In this document: piece by piece, positions 1-6,023 of the stretch
Layout of the letters: the number at the start of each line of letters is the position of its first letter
Position numbering within the stretch: the stretch's first letter is position 1
NCBI GenBank assembly: GCA_023230855.1
Contig: JALNWQ010000025.1
Coordinates: forward strand, 1 to 32,757
DNA from: Solirubrobacteraceae bacterium
GTDB taxonomy: Bacteria; Actinomycetota; Thermoleophilia; Solirubrobacterales; Solirubrobacteraceae
Direction of reading: 5' to 3'
Length of the DNA stretch: 32,757 bases
Position numbers and translations under genes: made by a program
Notes under the pieces: generated by a model
What the model was told of the DNA's origin: nothing
The model's database searches: none
What the model saw: the letters and a program-made list of their open reading frames with translations, nothing else

Positions 1-104
1 GACCAGGCATACCCCCAACATGGACAACCGGACCGAAGTCCGCAACGCCAAACCCGTACATGATCCGCGACGACTCCAGCGCGAGCGGGGTGGACGGAGC
101 CGGA

Positions 105-119
105 AGGGGGTGCCCCCCT
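105..119 (-). terminator. Short hairpin just after the HNH gene
   Basis: A 6-bp stem (AGGGGG/CCCCCT) with a 3-nt loop lies 4 bases beyond the HNH stop codon on the minus strand. There is no U-tract, so it is only a possible terminator. Confidence 0.3.
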
Positions 120-123
120 GGGG

Positions 124-417
124 CTATGGGTGGTGTTGCGCTTGGTGGCAAGCGTGGCAGAGCAGCGTCAGGTTGTCCGGCTCGTGCGTTCCGCCGTGGG
201 CGAGCGGTTGGATGTGGTGGACTTGCAGCCGGTCGGTGCTGCCGCAGAGGACGCAGCGGTTGTCGTCTCGTCGTCGGATCTTGGCGATGACGTGCCGTTC
301 GTTGCCTCGGGCCCGGTGGCCTTGCCGGGTGCGTTCGGCGCGGTGTTGCCGGTCGTGTTGTGGGCACCGGGTGCTGGTGGTGAGGTTGGGGCAGCCGGGT
401 TCGCCGCAGACGCGCAT
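124..417 (-). CDS. HNH endonuclease, phage type
   Basis: Predicted 97-residue HNH nuclease that would cut DNA with a metal bound by the beta-beta-alpha-metal fold. The protein opens with a small Cys-rich knuckle (MRVCGEPGCPNL, then RCPQH) and continues with a basic linker. The HNH module follows: a CVLC pair, the central QVHHIQPLAHGG with the HH catalytic/metal pair, a DNLTLLCHACH second zinc pair, and a final H-rich tail. The frame is open much further upstream, but the ATG at 417 gives the MRxC..PGC start usual for actinophage HNH proteins and avoids an Arg/Ser-rich nonsense extension. No clear ribosome binding site is seen. Such genes often sit next to the terminase in phages, and the next gene in that direction is outside the window. 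Fold confidence is high; the biological role (packaging nuclease or homing enzyme) is open. Confidence 0.8.
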   Translation of the reverse strand: MRVCGEPGCPNLTTSTRCPQHDRQHRAERTRQGHRARGNERHVIAKIRRRDDNRCVLCGSTDRLQVHHIQPLAHGGTHEPDNLTLLCHACHQAQHHP

Positions 418-529
418 GCGGTGAAGGTACGCGCGCCGTCGTAAGGCGTCTCGTCGTCCCGATCCCAAGCGCTTCCCTGACGCGCGCGGACTCGCCCGGC
501 CGATAGCTGTGAGATGCCGTCCGCTGCGG

Positions 530-757
530 CTACTGCCAAGCGCGCCAGCCTGACCACAGGCTGATGAGCCCGAACATCGCTGGCGCGATGGCCCAGCGGT
601 AATCCGCGGGGACCACAACCGCGACTGCCAGTGACAGCATCGCGAGGAACGCGCACGACACCGCACGACTCTCATGCGCCTGTAGGCGGCGGAGGTTCTC
701 TGCCAACTCTTGCCTGATCTCGGCGTTGCCTTGGCCGCGCTGATCGTCGTCACCCAT
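530..757 (-). CDS. Small two-helix membrane protein, unknown function
   Basis: 75-residue protein not recognised by family. The first 28 or so residues are polar and helical (MGDDDQRGQGNAEIRQELAEN, then LRRLQAHESRAVS) and look cytoplasmic, possibly a short coiled coil. Two hydrophobic stretches follow (CAFLAMLSLAVAVVVP and YRWAIAPAMFGLISLWSGW), consistent with a helical hairpin in the membrane and a very short C-terminus. The ATG at 757 is preferred over an upstream ATG at 871 because the extra 38 residues are low-complexity Arg-rich and overlap the neighbouring gene. A weak AAGGGA-like site precedes this start. It lies between the HNH gene and two unknown genes within the integrated element, all on the same strand. 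A holin-like role is possible for a phage protein of this shape but nothing in the sequence proves it. Confidence 0.5.
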   Translation of the reverse strand: MGDDDQRGQGNAEIRQELAENLRRLQAHESRAVSCAFLAMLSLAVAVVVPADYRWAIAPAMFGLISLWSGWRAWQ

Positions 758-786
758 CGGGTCCCTTGCCCGAGCCCTGAAGCTCG

Positions 787-1041
787 CTAGTCGCCGAACA
801 GCTCGTCGGGTACCGAGTACAGGACGTCGGGTGCCTCGGTGGGCGCGATCTGCCGACCCGCCGTGAGCCACCTCTCGCCTTGCACTGGCCTGCTTGCCGG
901 CCTGCCTCCGTGCTGAGCGCTCAGGGCCTCAAGCTCGGCCACGGGGATGCCTGCTGCGGCGGCCTGCCTGGACGACACCCACGAGTGCCCTGCCGGTGCG
1001 CCGATGCTTCCGGAGCGGAGGCGTGCCGGGATGGTGGTCAT
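787..1041 (-). CDS. Hypothetical protein of the integrated element
   Basis: 84-residue protein not recognised. It has no membrane segment or cysteine motif. The N-terminal half is basic and Ala-rich (AGHSWVSSRQAAAAGIPV) and could form a helix; the C-terminus is acidic (YSVPDELFGD). The start ATG overlaps the stop of the upstream gene in an ATGA, which supports both frames as genuine and translationally coupled. Being conserved as a coupled pair would be the best test, because alone the frame could be chance in this GC-rich DNA. Confidence 0.45.
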   Translation of the reverse strand: MTTIPARLRSGSIGAPAGHSWVSSRQAAAAGIPVAELEALSAQHGGRPASRPVQGERWLTAGRQIAPTEAPDVLYSVPDELFGD

Positions 1042-1307
1042 GCTGCGTGCCGGTCCTCATCGGTGAGCGCCTGGGCGGGGATGACGTGTTCCCAATGGGG
1101 TTCGACGAGCGGGACCTCTTCGCCCGGCCGGATCGGAGGCGTGTCCTTGTGGCCACCCACAGGCTGGTAGCGCGCGCCGTGCTCGGCGAGCCAGTCGTGA
1201 GCCTCAACCATACGGTCGTCGGGGATCGCGGCGTCGGGGACCGTCGCGAAGTGCTGGCCCGGTTCGGGTGGGATCGCTGCTGAGCGGATGACGTCCTCGA
1301 TACGCAT
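1038..1307 (-). CDS. Hypothetical protein, first gene of the element-end operon
   Basis: 89-residue acidic soluble protein not recognised (MRIEDVIRSAAIPPEP at the N-terminus, a central EAHDWLAEHGARYQP helix and a proline-rich second half ending in DEDRHAA). The ATG at 1307 is chosen over one at 1367 because a TACCGT hexamer sits 6 nt before it, the leaderless arrangement seen for other genes in this window, while the longer version adds residues with no support. The stop overlaps the next ATG by four bases, so it probably heads a small operon running left through the 1041, 757 and 417 genes. No function is suggested. Confidence 0.5.
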   Translation of the reverse strand: MRIEDVIRSAAIPPEPGQHFATVPDAAIPDDRMVEAHDWLAEHGARYQPVGGHKDTPPIRPGEEVPLVEPHWEHVIPAQALTDEDRHAA

Positions 1308-1313
1308 GGGAGA

Positions 1314-1319
1314 ACGGTA
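1314..1319 (-). promoter_or_regulatory. Probable -10 element, leaderless promoter of the 1307 gene
   Basis: TACCGT followed by 6 nt and ATG on the minus strand. No -35 consensus is recognisable. Confidence 0.4.
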
Positions 1320-1413
1320 AGGCGTGCCGCGGACAGCCTGGCCTCCGTTGACACTCTCAGTACACATCTCGCGTCGATCGGCCCTCCGTTGCGGCCGAAC
1401 GACGCCCCGGGTC

Positions 1414-1429
1414 TCCCGTACCTACGGGA
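1414..1429. repeat. Inverted repeat near the attachment site
   Basis: Perfect 7-bp arms TCCCGTA / TACGGGA separated by CC, 31 bases inside the element from the tRNA fragment. It could be a binding site for an integrase accessory protein or repressor, or a short terminator; the sequence does not decide. Confidence 0.4.
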
Positions 1430-1460
1430 AGTTCAGGCGAGCCGGGCGGCGTCCGGGGCA

Positions 1461-1502
1461 CTCCGGAGCAAGAAGTCGCATGTTCGAATCATGCCGGGCG
1501 CG
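1461..1502 (+). other. Attachment site: 3' half of tRNA-Arg(CCG)
   Basis: Reading left to right: anticodon loop CTCCGGA (anticodon CCG, Arg), 3' anticodon strand GCAAG, five-base variable loop AAGTC, T stem GCATG, T loop TTCGAAT, T stem CATGC, 3' acceptor strand CGGGCGC, then G73. The 5' half is missing: the five bases before the loop (GGGCA) do not pair with GCAAG at any position, and no GCGCCCG acceptor strand is found upstream. Sequence identity to a tRNA that begins in the anticodon loop and runs to the 3' end is the classical core of attachment sites used by tyrosine integrases. It is therefore an att copy and not a working tRNA. Confidence 0.8.
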
Positions 1503-1506
1503 TAGC

Positions 1507-1532
1507 GAGGCCCCCGCGAGAGCGGGGGCCTC
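1507..1532. terminator. Strong hairpin, original tRNA terminator, possibly bidirectional
   Basis: Perfect 11-bp GC-rich stem (GAGGCCCCCGC / GCGGGGGCCTC) with a GAGA loop, 5 bases after the tRNA fragment and 15 bases beyond the stop of the minus-strand FN3 gene. There is no long U-run on either side. It would have ended the undisturbed tRNA transcript and can also serve the convergent gene. Confidence 0.7.
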
Positions 1533-1546
1533 GTCGGTTCCGGGCG

Positions 1547-2509
1547 CTACCGGCGGGTGCGGATGCGGATGGTCTCGCCGAAGTGCGAGACGTTGCTGCC
1601 GTCGTCGACCTTGACGAAGACGCGGTACAGGCCGCCGGCGCCACGGATCGGCGCTCGGAGCTTGTAGCGCGCGAACGGGGCGCCGCCCTGGGTCGTGCGC
1701 GACCCGGCGATGGTGATCCACGTCTTCTTGCTCGAGAGCTTCTGCACCCCGACCTGGACGCCGACCTTGGCCGGGCGGACCTTGCCCTTGAATTGCAGCC
1801 GGGCGTTGCGGTTGACGCGGGTGTGCCCGACGTGGGTGTCGACCTCGGCCCGGACGGGCACCTCGAACGGTCCGCCGACGATCGGGTTCTTGCCGGTCGT
1901 CACGACCCGGTACAGGCTGGTGAACGACGAGGCGAGGATCGGCAGCGCGAACGTCCCGTCCGGGTTCGTCAACAGCGGGTTGCCGACCGGCTGGAAGCCC
2001 CCGGTGTGCGGCCACACGCTCCGCTCGATCCGGATCTGGCGACCGGCGGCGTTCGTGCCGCCCAGGGTGCCGGCGATCGTCGTCGTCTCGCGGTAGTCGA
2101 GGATGTTCGGGGACGCGGCGACCGTGAAGTTCAGCGGCACCTTCGGCGTCTTGAGCCGCCGCTTCTTGCCGTACCTCGTGCCCTTGGCGTTGCGGGCGAC
2201 GAGACGGTAGTGGTAGGTCGTGCCGGACTTCAGCGCGGTGACGCCGGCGACGGCGCCGACCGCGGCCTCGCCCTTGCCGGCCGACTGGCGCGGCGTGGAC
2301 GTGCCGAGCTTCGACGTGGTGCCGTACTGGAACCAGAACCGGGTGGCGGCCCCGTTGGGGTTGACCGACCCGGTGAGGGTCGCGCTCTGGGCGGTGATGC
2401 CGCCCGCGAGGCCGGTGCTGGGCGACGGGGCCTTGGCGGCCTGGGCGGCGGCCGGGGCGACGGCGACGATGGTCGCGCCGAGCACGACGGCGGGGACGAT
2501 GCGGGACAC
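1547..2509 (-). CDS. Secreted fibronectin type III / Ig-like repeat protein
   Basis: 320-residue exported protein. The GTG at 2509 has an AGGAGG ribosome binding site six bases upstream, so I reject the longer frame. Residues 1-27 form a Sec signal peptide (MSRIVPAVVLGATIVAVAPA, then AAQAAKA) with cleavage likely after AQA or AKA. Residues about 32-125 are a fibronectin III module of the type frequent in Thermoleophilia: SATLTGSVNPNGAATRFWF, FQYGTT, then GTTYHYRLVARNAKGT. After a basic linker (KKRRLKTPK), residues about 130-320 look like two beta-sandwich repeats with even spacing of IRIERSVW, FALPILAS, LYRVVTTG, LQFKGKVRP, WITIAGSRT and LYRVFVKV. There is no sortase motif, C-terminal membrane anchor or catalytic motif, so it is probably a secreted or wall-associated binding or structural protein. 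It is a single gene facing the integrated element, separated from it by the 1507-1532 hairpin. Confidence 0.85.
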   Translation of the reverse strand: MSRIVPAVVLGATIVAVAPAAAQAAKAPSPSTGLAGGITAQSATLTGSVNPNGAATRFWFQYGTTSKLGTSTPRQSAGKGEAAVGAVAGVTALKSGTTYHYRLVARNAKGTRYGKKRRLKTPKVPLNFTVAASPNILDYRETTTIAGTLGGTNAAGRQIRIERSVWPHTGGFQPVGNPLLTNPDGTFALPILASSFTSLYRVVTTGKNPIVGGPFEVPVRAEVDTHVGHTRVNRNARLQFKGKVRPAKVGVQVGVQKLSSKKTWITIAGSRTTQGGAPFARYKLRAPIRGAGGLYRVFVKVDDGSNVSHFGETIRIRTRR

Positions 2510-2698
2510 GCGGGACCTCCTGGTGATGGCGGATACGACGCCCGTTGGGACCCGGACACGCGGCGCCGGGTCCGACGGAGTGGGACGCTCCGCCGAGCGG
2601 CTCAACCGTAGTCGACGCGCCGGGCCGCGTGCGCCGGACCCCGGGCCGCCCGAGCGACGCACGCCGGCCGCATGCGATCCGGCGGGCCGCGGACGGCG

Positions 2699-3121
2699 TC
2701 AGCGGCCGACGGTGACGCGGCGGAGCGCGGCGTCGCGGGACGCGACGCGATCGAGCAGGTCGCGGAGCGCGGCGGTGGGCACGTCGAGCGCCGAGCCGGG
2801 GGCATCGGCCCAGAGCCGCACGACGGCGGCGAGGTCGTCGACCGCGTCGGCGAGCGCCGCGCGCGCGTCCCCCACCCGACGGGCGCGGCGCCCGGCGTCG
2901 ACCGTCCCCGGCTGGGCGGCCGCGGCGTCCTGGAGCGCGGCGGCGGCCCCGAGGACGAACGTCCGGTCGCCCCGGTCGCCGACGCGGAGCGCCGCCGCGA
3001 CGAGGTCGACGGAGCGGTCCAACAGGCTCGCGTCGTGCGCGTCGTCGACGAGAACCCCCTGCTCCTGCCGGGGAAGCGGGCCTGCCGACCCGGGTAGGGG
3101 CCGCACGGCTGGGCTGCTCAT
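2699..3121 (-). CDS. Hypothetical protein, Ala/Asp-rich helical
   Basis: 140-residue soluble protein not recognised. About 35% Ala plus Asp, with predicted long helices (DASLLDRSVDLVAAALRVGD, DARAALADAVDDLAAVVRL, PTAALRDLLDRVASRDAALR). There is no signal peptide, membrane span or cysteine pair. The ATG at 3121 is supported by a TACCGT hexamer 6 nt upstream, the same spacing as at the 1307 gene. It is divergent from the sensor kinase at 3208 across an 86-bp gap that carries a 24-base dyad, so the two may share regulation. The frame fits the strand layout and fills an otherwise empty interval, but no conserved motif proves it. Confidence 0.5.
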   Translation of the reverse strand: MSSPAVRPLPGSAGPLPRQEQGVLVDDAHDASLLDRSVDLVAAALRVGDRGDRTFVLGAAAALQDAAAAQPGTVDAGRRARRVGDARAALADAVDDLAAVVRLWADAPGSALDVPTAALRDLLDRVASRDAALRRVTVGR

Positions 3122-3127
3122 GGCGCG

Positions 3128-3133
3128 ACGGTA
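3128..3133 (-). promoter_or_regulatory. Probable -10 element of the 3121 gene
   Basis: TACCGT, then 6 nt, then ATG on the minus strand; leaderless spacing. The dyad at 3134-3157 abuts it and covers the -35 region. Confidence 0.45.
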
Positions 3134-3157
3134 GACGGTCCGTCGGACGGAACCGTC
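3134..3157. promoter_or_regulatory. Dyad operator candidate, GACGGT-N12-ACCGTC
   Basis: 24-base near-palindrome: arms GACGGTCCGTC and GACGG-A-ACCGTC, symmetric except for one inserted A. It lies between two divergent genes and covers the -35 region of the 3121 gene. The outer hexamers and their 12-base spacing are the same as in the perfect palindrome at 9678-9701. Confidence 0.5.
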
Positions 3158-3194
3158 GGCGTCGCCGCGCGGTGACGCGGGAGACGTGGCCGGG

Positions 3195-3200
3195 TACGCT
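3195..3200 (+). promoter_or_regulatory. Probable -10 element of the sensor kinase
   Basis: TACGCT, then 7 nt, then GTG at 3208. The same hexamer and spacing precede yebC at 28177-28182. Confidence 0.5.
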
Positions 3201-3207
3201 TGGCGAC

Positions 3208-4449
3208 GTGCCCGTTCCCCGGACCCAGGCCGGGGTCCCCGGTGCCGCGCGCACCGTCGGCCCGTCTCCCCAGCAGAGCTCCGATGATCTGACGATCGCG
3301 CTCGTCGTCGCGGCGGTCTGGTGGCTCGACCTCGTGGTCGTCGGGGTCGCCGACGTCCCCCAGCCGTTGGCCACCATCGGGGTGGTCGTGACCTGCCTCC
3401 CGCTCGCGCTGCGGCGCAGCCAGCCCCTGCTCGTCGCCGCCGCGGTGTTCGCGTCGCTCATGCTCCAGGCCGCCGCCGGCATCGATCCGGACGTGTCGAT
3501 CCTGCCGGGCGTCGCCGTCGGCGTGGCGATGTACACGCTCGGCGCCGATCGGTCGGACGAGCGGGCGCTCACCGGGCTCCTGTTCGGGTTGTTCGCGGGG
3601 TGCGCGCTCGTCCTGTCGACGCCGGGCTACGGCGCGGGCGACTTCCTCCTGTTCGGGGCGCCGATCGTCGCGCCCTTCCTCGCGGGACGGGTCGTGGAGC
3701 GGTTCGTCCTCGAGGACGTCGACCCGACGACCGCGCCCGTCGCCACGGACCGGACGGACGACGTGCCGCTGAGCGTGTCGCAGGAGCGGACGGCGATCGC
3801 GCAGGACGTCCACGGCCTGCTCCGCGCGGAGGTCGTCGACGGGATGGCCGACCCCGCGCGTGGCGAGGCGGCCGCCCGGACGCTCGACCGGCTCGTCGAC
3901 CTGCTCGGTGGCGACCTCCACCCGCCGGGCACGCGACCGCCGTCGGTCGTCGACGTGCCGGATCTCGTCACCGGGGCGGCCCGCCACGGCGCGGACCTGC
4001 GGCTCGTGCTGCGCGACGGCGGCCGAGCCGTCCGTGATCCCGCGGCGCTACGGCTACCGGACGACGTCTCCCTCGCGGTGTTCCGGATCCTCGAGGATGC
4101 GATCGACAACGTCGTCGACCACGCCGCGCCGTGCGGGGGGACCGTCGCGATCAGCCGCCTGGACGACCACGTCGAGGTGGAGGTCCTCGACGAGGGCGCG
4201 CCGCTGCCCGACCCGGTCCGCGGCCACGGTGGGTTGCTGGCGATGCGCGAGCGCGCGGTGGCGCACGGCGGCACCCTGTACGCCGCACGCCGTGACGCGG
4301 GAGGCGTCCGGATCCGCGTCCGGATGCCGCTGCCTCAGTCGGTGCCCGACGAGGACGAGCCCGCGTCCGACGACGAGGATCCGGGGGACGCCGTCGTCCT
4401 CACCGATCCGACCCCGTCGACGGCGACGACGCTCCCGACCCCCAACTGA
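3208..4449 (+). CDS. Membrane sensor histidine kinase-like protein, NarL/DesK class, degenerate H-box
   Basis: 413 residues from the GTG at 3208, chosen because TACGCT lies 7 nt before it; a GTG at 3172 would add 12 residues. Six hydrophobic segments span about residues 30-165 (LVVAAVWWLDLVVVGV, ATIGVVVTCLPLAL, LLVAAAVFASLMLQ and so on), with no large extracellular domain. The dimerisation helix carries ERTAIAQDVHGLL with His202. In HisKA_3 kinases the His is followed by Asp or Glu, which acts as the base; here it is Gly. The ATPase domain is recognisable: N-box RILEDAIDNVVDHA (Asn301), a DEG G1 box and a GHGGLLAMRERAVAHGGTL G2 region. A disordered acidic tail of about 40 residues follows. 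No response regulator is next to it. It may be a weak or specialised kinase or a signalling ATPase. Its end overlaps the S4 gene on the other strand by 115 bp. Confidence 0.8.
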   Translation: MPVPRTQAGVPGAARTVGPSPQQSSDDLTIALVVAAVWWLDLVVVGVADVPQPLATIGVVVTCLPLALRRSQPLLVAAAVFASLMLQAAAGIDPDVSILPGVAVGVAMYTLGADRSDERALTGLLFGLFAGCALVLSTPGYGAGDFLLFGAPIVAPFLAGRVVERFVLEDVDPTTAPVATDRTDDVPLSVSQERTAIAQDVHGLLRAEVVDGMADPARGEAAARTLDRLVDLLGGDLHPPGTRPPSVVDVPDLVTGAARHGADLRLVLRDGGRAVRDPAALRLPDDVSLAVFRILEDAIDNVVDHAAPCGGTVAISRLDDHVEVEVLDEGAPLPDPVRGHGGLLAMRERAVAHGGTLYAARRDAGGVRIRVRMPLPQSVPDEDEPASDDEDPGDAVVLTDPTPSTATTLPTPN

Positions 4450-4598
4450 CGCCCGCGCCGCGTCTCGACGTCGCCGTCCACCGCGACGAGGCCGGCCTCC
4501 AGCATCGCCTTGGCGTCTCCCCCGGAGTCGGCGAGCCCGGCGTGCTTGAGGAGCTGCCCCAGCCGGATGGTCCCGCCACGGATCGCCACGTCGCGCAT
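4335..4598 (-). CDS. S4-domain RNA-binding protein (YbcJ/YaaA type)
   Basis: 87-residue protein made of one S4 domain: IRGGTIRLGQLLKHAGLADS, then GDAKAMLEAGLVAVDGD, then RRGRQLGVGSVVAVDG. This is the L-shaped alpha motif that binds structured RNA in small YbcJ/YaaA-like proteins, some of which act in ribosome assembly; here the RNA partner is unknown. The domain ends near residue 62 and a Ser/Thr-rich tail of about 25 residues (TTASPGSSSSDAGSSSSG) follows. That tail is read from the strand opposite the acidic tail of the sensor kinase, so both proteins may simply run on into overlapping 3' ends. The start ATG at 4598 gives the usual N-terminus; the frame extends upstream without family support. 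Alone on its strand and divergent from the acyltransferase. Confidence 0.8.
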   Translation of the reverse strand: MRDVAIRGGTIRLGQLLKHAGLADSGGDAKAMLEAGLVAVDGDVETRRGRQLGVGSVVAVDGVGSVRTTASPGSSSSDAGSSSSGTD

Positions 4599-4718
4599 GT
4601 CCGCATCGTGGCAGGCGCGCGACGTCGACCCGTCGTCGGCGCGCCCCGGCCGCCCGCCGCGTGGTCCTCGTCGACCTCCGGATCGGCGTTTATGGCGGAT
4701 TGACGTCCGGCTGCCAGC

Positions 4719-6020
4719 GTGATGCAGGTCGTGCCCGCTCCGACCCGATCGTCCCAAGGCGGCCCCTCCGGTCGCACCGTCCCGCCCGCACGCCCGGGCG
4801 AGGGGACGCGCCTGGACGCGCTCGACGGCATGCGCGGCGCGGCGGCGCTGGGGATCATCGTCCTGCACGTCTGGATGTTCGTGCGCGGGGACGGGATGCG
4901 ACCCGGCCGTGACACGCTCGACGTGGTCATCAGCCAGCTGCGCCTCGGCATGCCGATGTTCTTCGTGTTGTCGGGGTACCTCATCTTCCGGCCGTTCGCC
5001 GGGGCGGCGCTCGACGGTCGTCGGCTGCCGGACCTCCGGCGGTACGCCACCCGCCGGGTCGCCCGCATCGTGCCCGCGTACTGGGTGATCATCCTGCTGA
5101 CGGTCGTCGTGCTCGCGGCGATCGGCCACGGGCAGCGGATCCCGGCCGAGCAGCTGCCCGTCTTCCTGCTCTTCCTCCAGAACTACTCGATGGAGACCGC
5201 CGGCGGGCTGAACCCGCCGACGTGGACGGTCGCCGTCGAGGTGTCGTTCTACGCGCTCGTGCCGCTGATGGGGCTCGCGGCGACCGCGGGCTGCGCCCGC
5301 CTGGGCACCTTGAGGGCGCGGCGAGTCCTGCTGTCGGCGGCGTGCGGAGCGCTCATCGTGATGGGGACGATCTGGCTCGGCCAGGCCGGGTTTCACGACG
5401 CCGACCGCACGGTGAGCCACATCCTGCCCGCCCGGATGGCGTCGTTCGCGGCCGGCATGCTCGTCGCGGTCCTCGTGCACGGCCGTCGGGCCGGACGGGT
5501 GGGCGTGGTGGCGCTCATGGCCGCGGGCACGGCGCTCGTCCTGCTCGAGGCGTCGGCGCGCGGCTACGGCCTGGGGCCGGCGGACCTGCGACAGCAGCTC
5601 GTCGACACCCCGGCGAGCCTCGGGTTCGCGTGCATGATCGCGGCCGTCGCCCTCGGCCGGGTCCCCGGGATGGTCGTCTTCACCGCGGGGCCGTTCCGCT
5701 GGGCGGGCATCCTCTCCTACGGCCTGTACCTCATCCACTTCCCGGTGATCTACGTGCTGCGGACGCTCGGACCGTGGCCCGACGGCCTGTGGGGCCCGGT
5801 CGCGCTGACCCTCGGGATCAGCACCGTGCTGGCGATCGTCAGCTGGTTCGCGCTCGAGCGACCGGCGATCCGCTGGGCCCGGCGCCGGACGAGCCCGCAG
5901 CCGAGCCCCGCCACGGCGCCGGGGCCTGCGCCCGACGACGCGTGGCCGACCGGCGAGGCCCGGCCACGTCCGGTCCCACGGGAGCGCGAGGCCCCGGTCG
6001 CCGCCGGCGGCGGCGACTGA
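4719..6020 (+). CDS. Membrane acyltransferase of the OafA/YrhL (acyltransferase 3) family
   Basis: 433-residue integral membrane enzyme that would transfer an acyl group, commonly acetyl, to a sugar of a surface polysaccharide or glycolipid. After a polar N-terminus of about 30 residues comes the family signature RLDALDGMRGAAALGIIVLH with the catalytic-type His50, then MPMFFVLSGYLIFRPF, the Arg pair RRYATRRVARIVPAYW and QNYSMETAGGLNPPTWTVAVE with the SFY block, all typical of family 3. About ten hydrophobic helices continue to residue 385 (LSYGLYLIHFPVIYV, STVLAIVSWFALERPAIRW). The C-terminal 45 residues are Pro/Arg-rich and lack a SGNH esterase domain. The start is GTG 4719 or the adjacent ATG 4722; no ribosome site separates them. 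Convergent with the 6024 methyltransferase, 3 bp apart. The acceptor is unknown; the glycosyltransferases elsewhere in the window make a surface glycan plausible. Confidence 0.88.
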   Translation: MMQVVPAPTRSSQGGPSGRTVPPARPGEGTRLDALDGMRGAAALGIIVLHVWMFVRGDGMRPGRDTLDVVISQLRLGMPMFFVLSGYLIFRPFAGAALDGRRLPDLRRYATRRVARIVPAYWVIILLTVVVLAAIGHGQRIPAEQLPVFLLFLQNYSMETAGGLNPPTWTVAVEVSFYALVPLMGLAATAGCARLGTLRARRVLLSAACGALIVMGTIWLGQAGFHDADRTVSHILPARMASFAAGMLVAVLVHGRRAGRVGVVALMAAGTALVLLEASARGYGLGPADLRQQLVDTPASLGFACMIAAVALGRVPGMVVFTAGPFRWAGILSYGLYLIHFPVIYVLRTLGPWPDGLWGPVALTLGISTVLAIVSWFALERPAIRWARRRTSPQPSPATAPGPAPDDAWPTGEARPRPVPREREAPVAAGGGD

Positions 6021-6023
6021 CCG

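Larger units (their letters stand above)
1..1502. mobile_element. Right end of a tRNA-Arg-integrated element (probable prophage or ICE remnant), left part outside the window
   Basis: This segment holds four small minus-strand genes (an HNH nuclease, a two-helix membrane protein and two unknowns) unlike the core genes that follow, and it stops at a 3' half of a tRNA-Arg at 1461-1502. Integrases that use tRNA genes keep the tRNA whole at one end of the element and leave a copied 3' part at the other. The copy here has its 3' end pointing right, so the element extends to the left, out of the window, and the intact tRNA and probably the integrase should be there. No integrase, capsid or terminase gene is visible, so phage rather than ICE is only suggested by the HNH type. 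Confidence 0.6.

Noticed and set aside
1430..1502. Complete tRNA gene
   Set aside because: The T arm, variable loop and 3' acceptor strand are clear, but the 5' acceptor strand GCGCCCG, the D arm and the 5' anticodon strand are not present upstream.
1422..3572. Minus-strand 716-codon frame over the FN3 and neighbouring genes
   Set aside because: The signal peptide, Shine-Dalgarno and FN3 domain are in another frame; this one is Arg/Pro/His-rich noise.
4680..4718. TTGACG as a -35 box for the acyltransferase
   Set aside because: No -10-like hexamer occurs at 16-18 nt downstream; the promoter of this gene was left uncalled.
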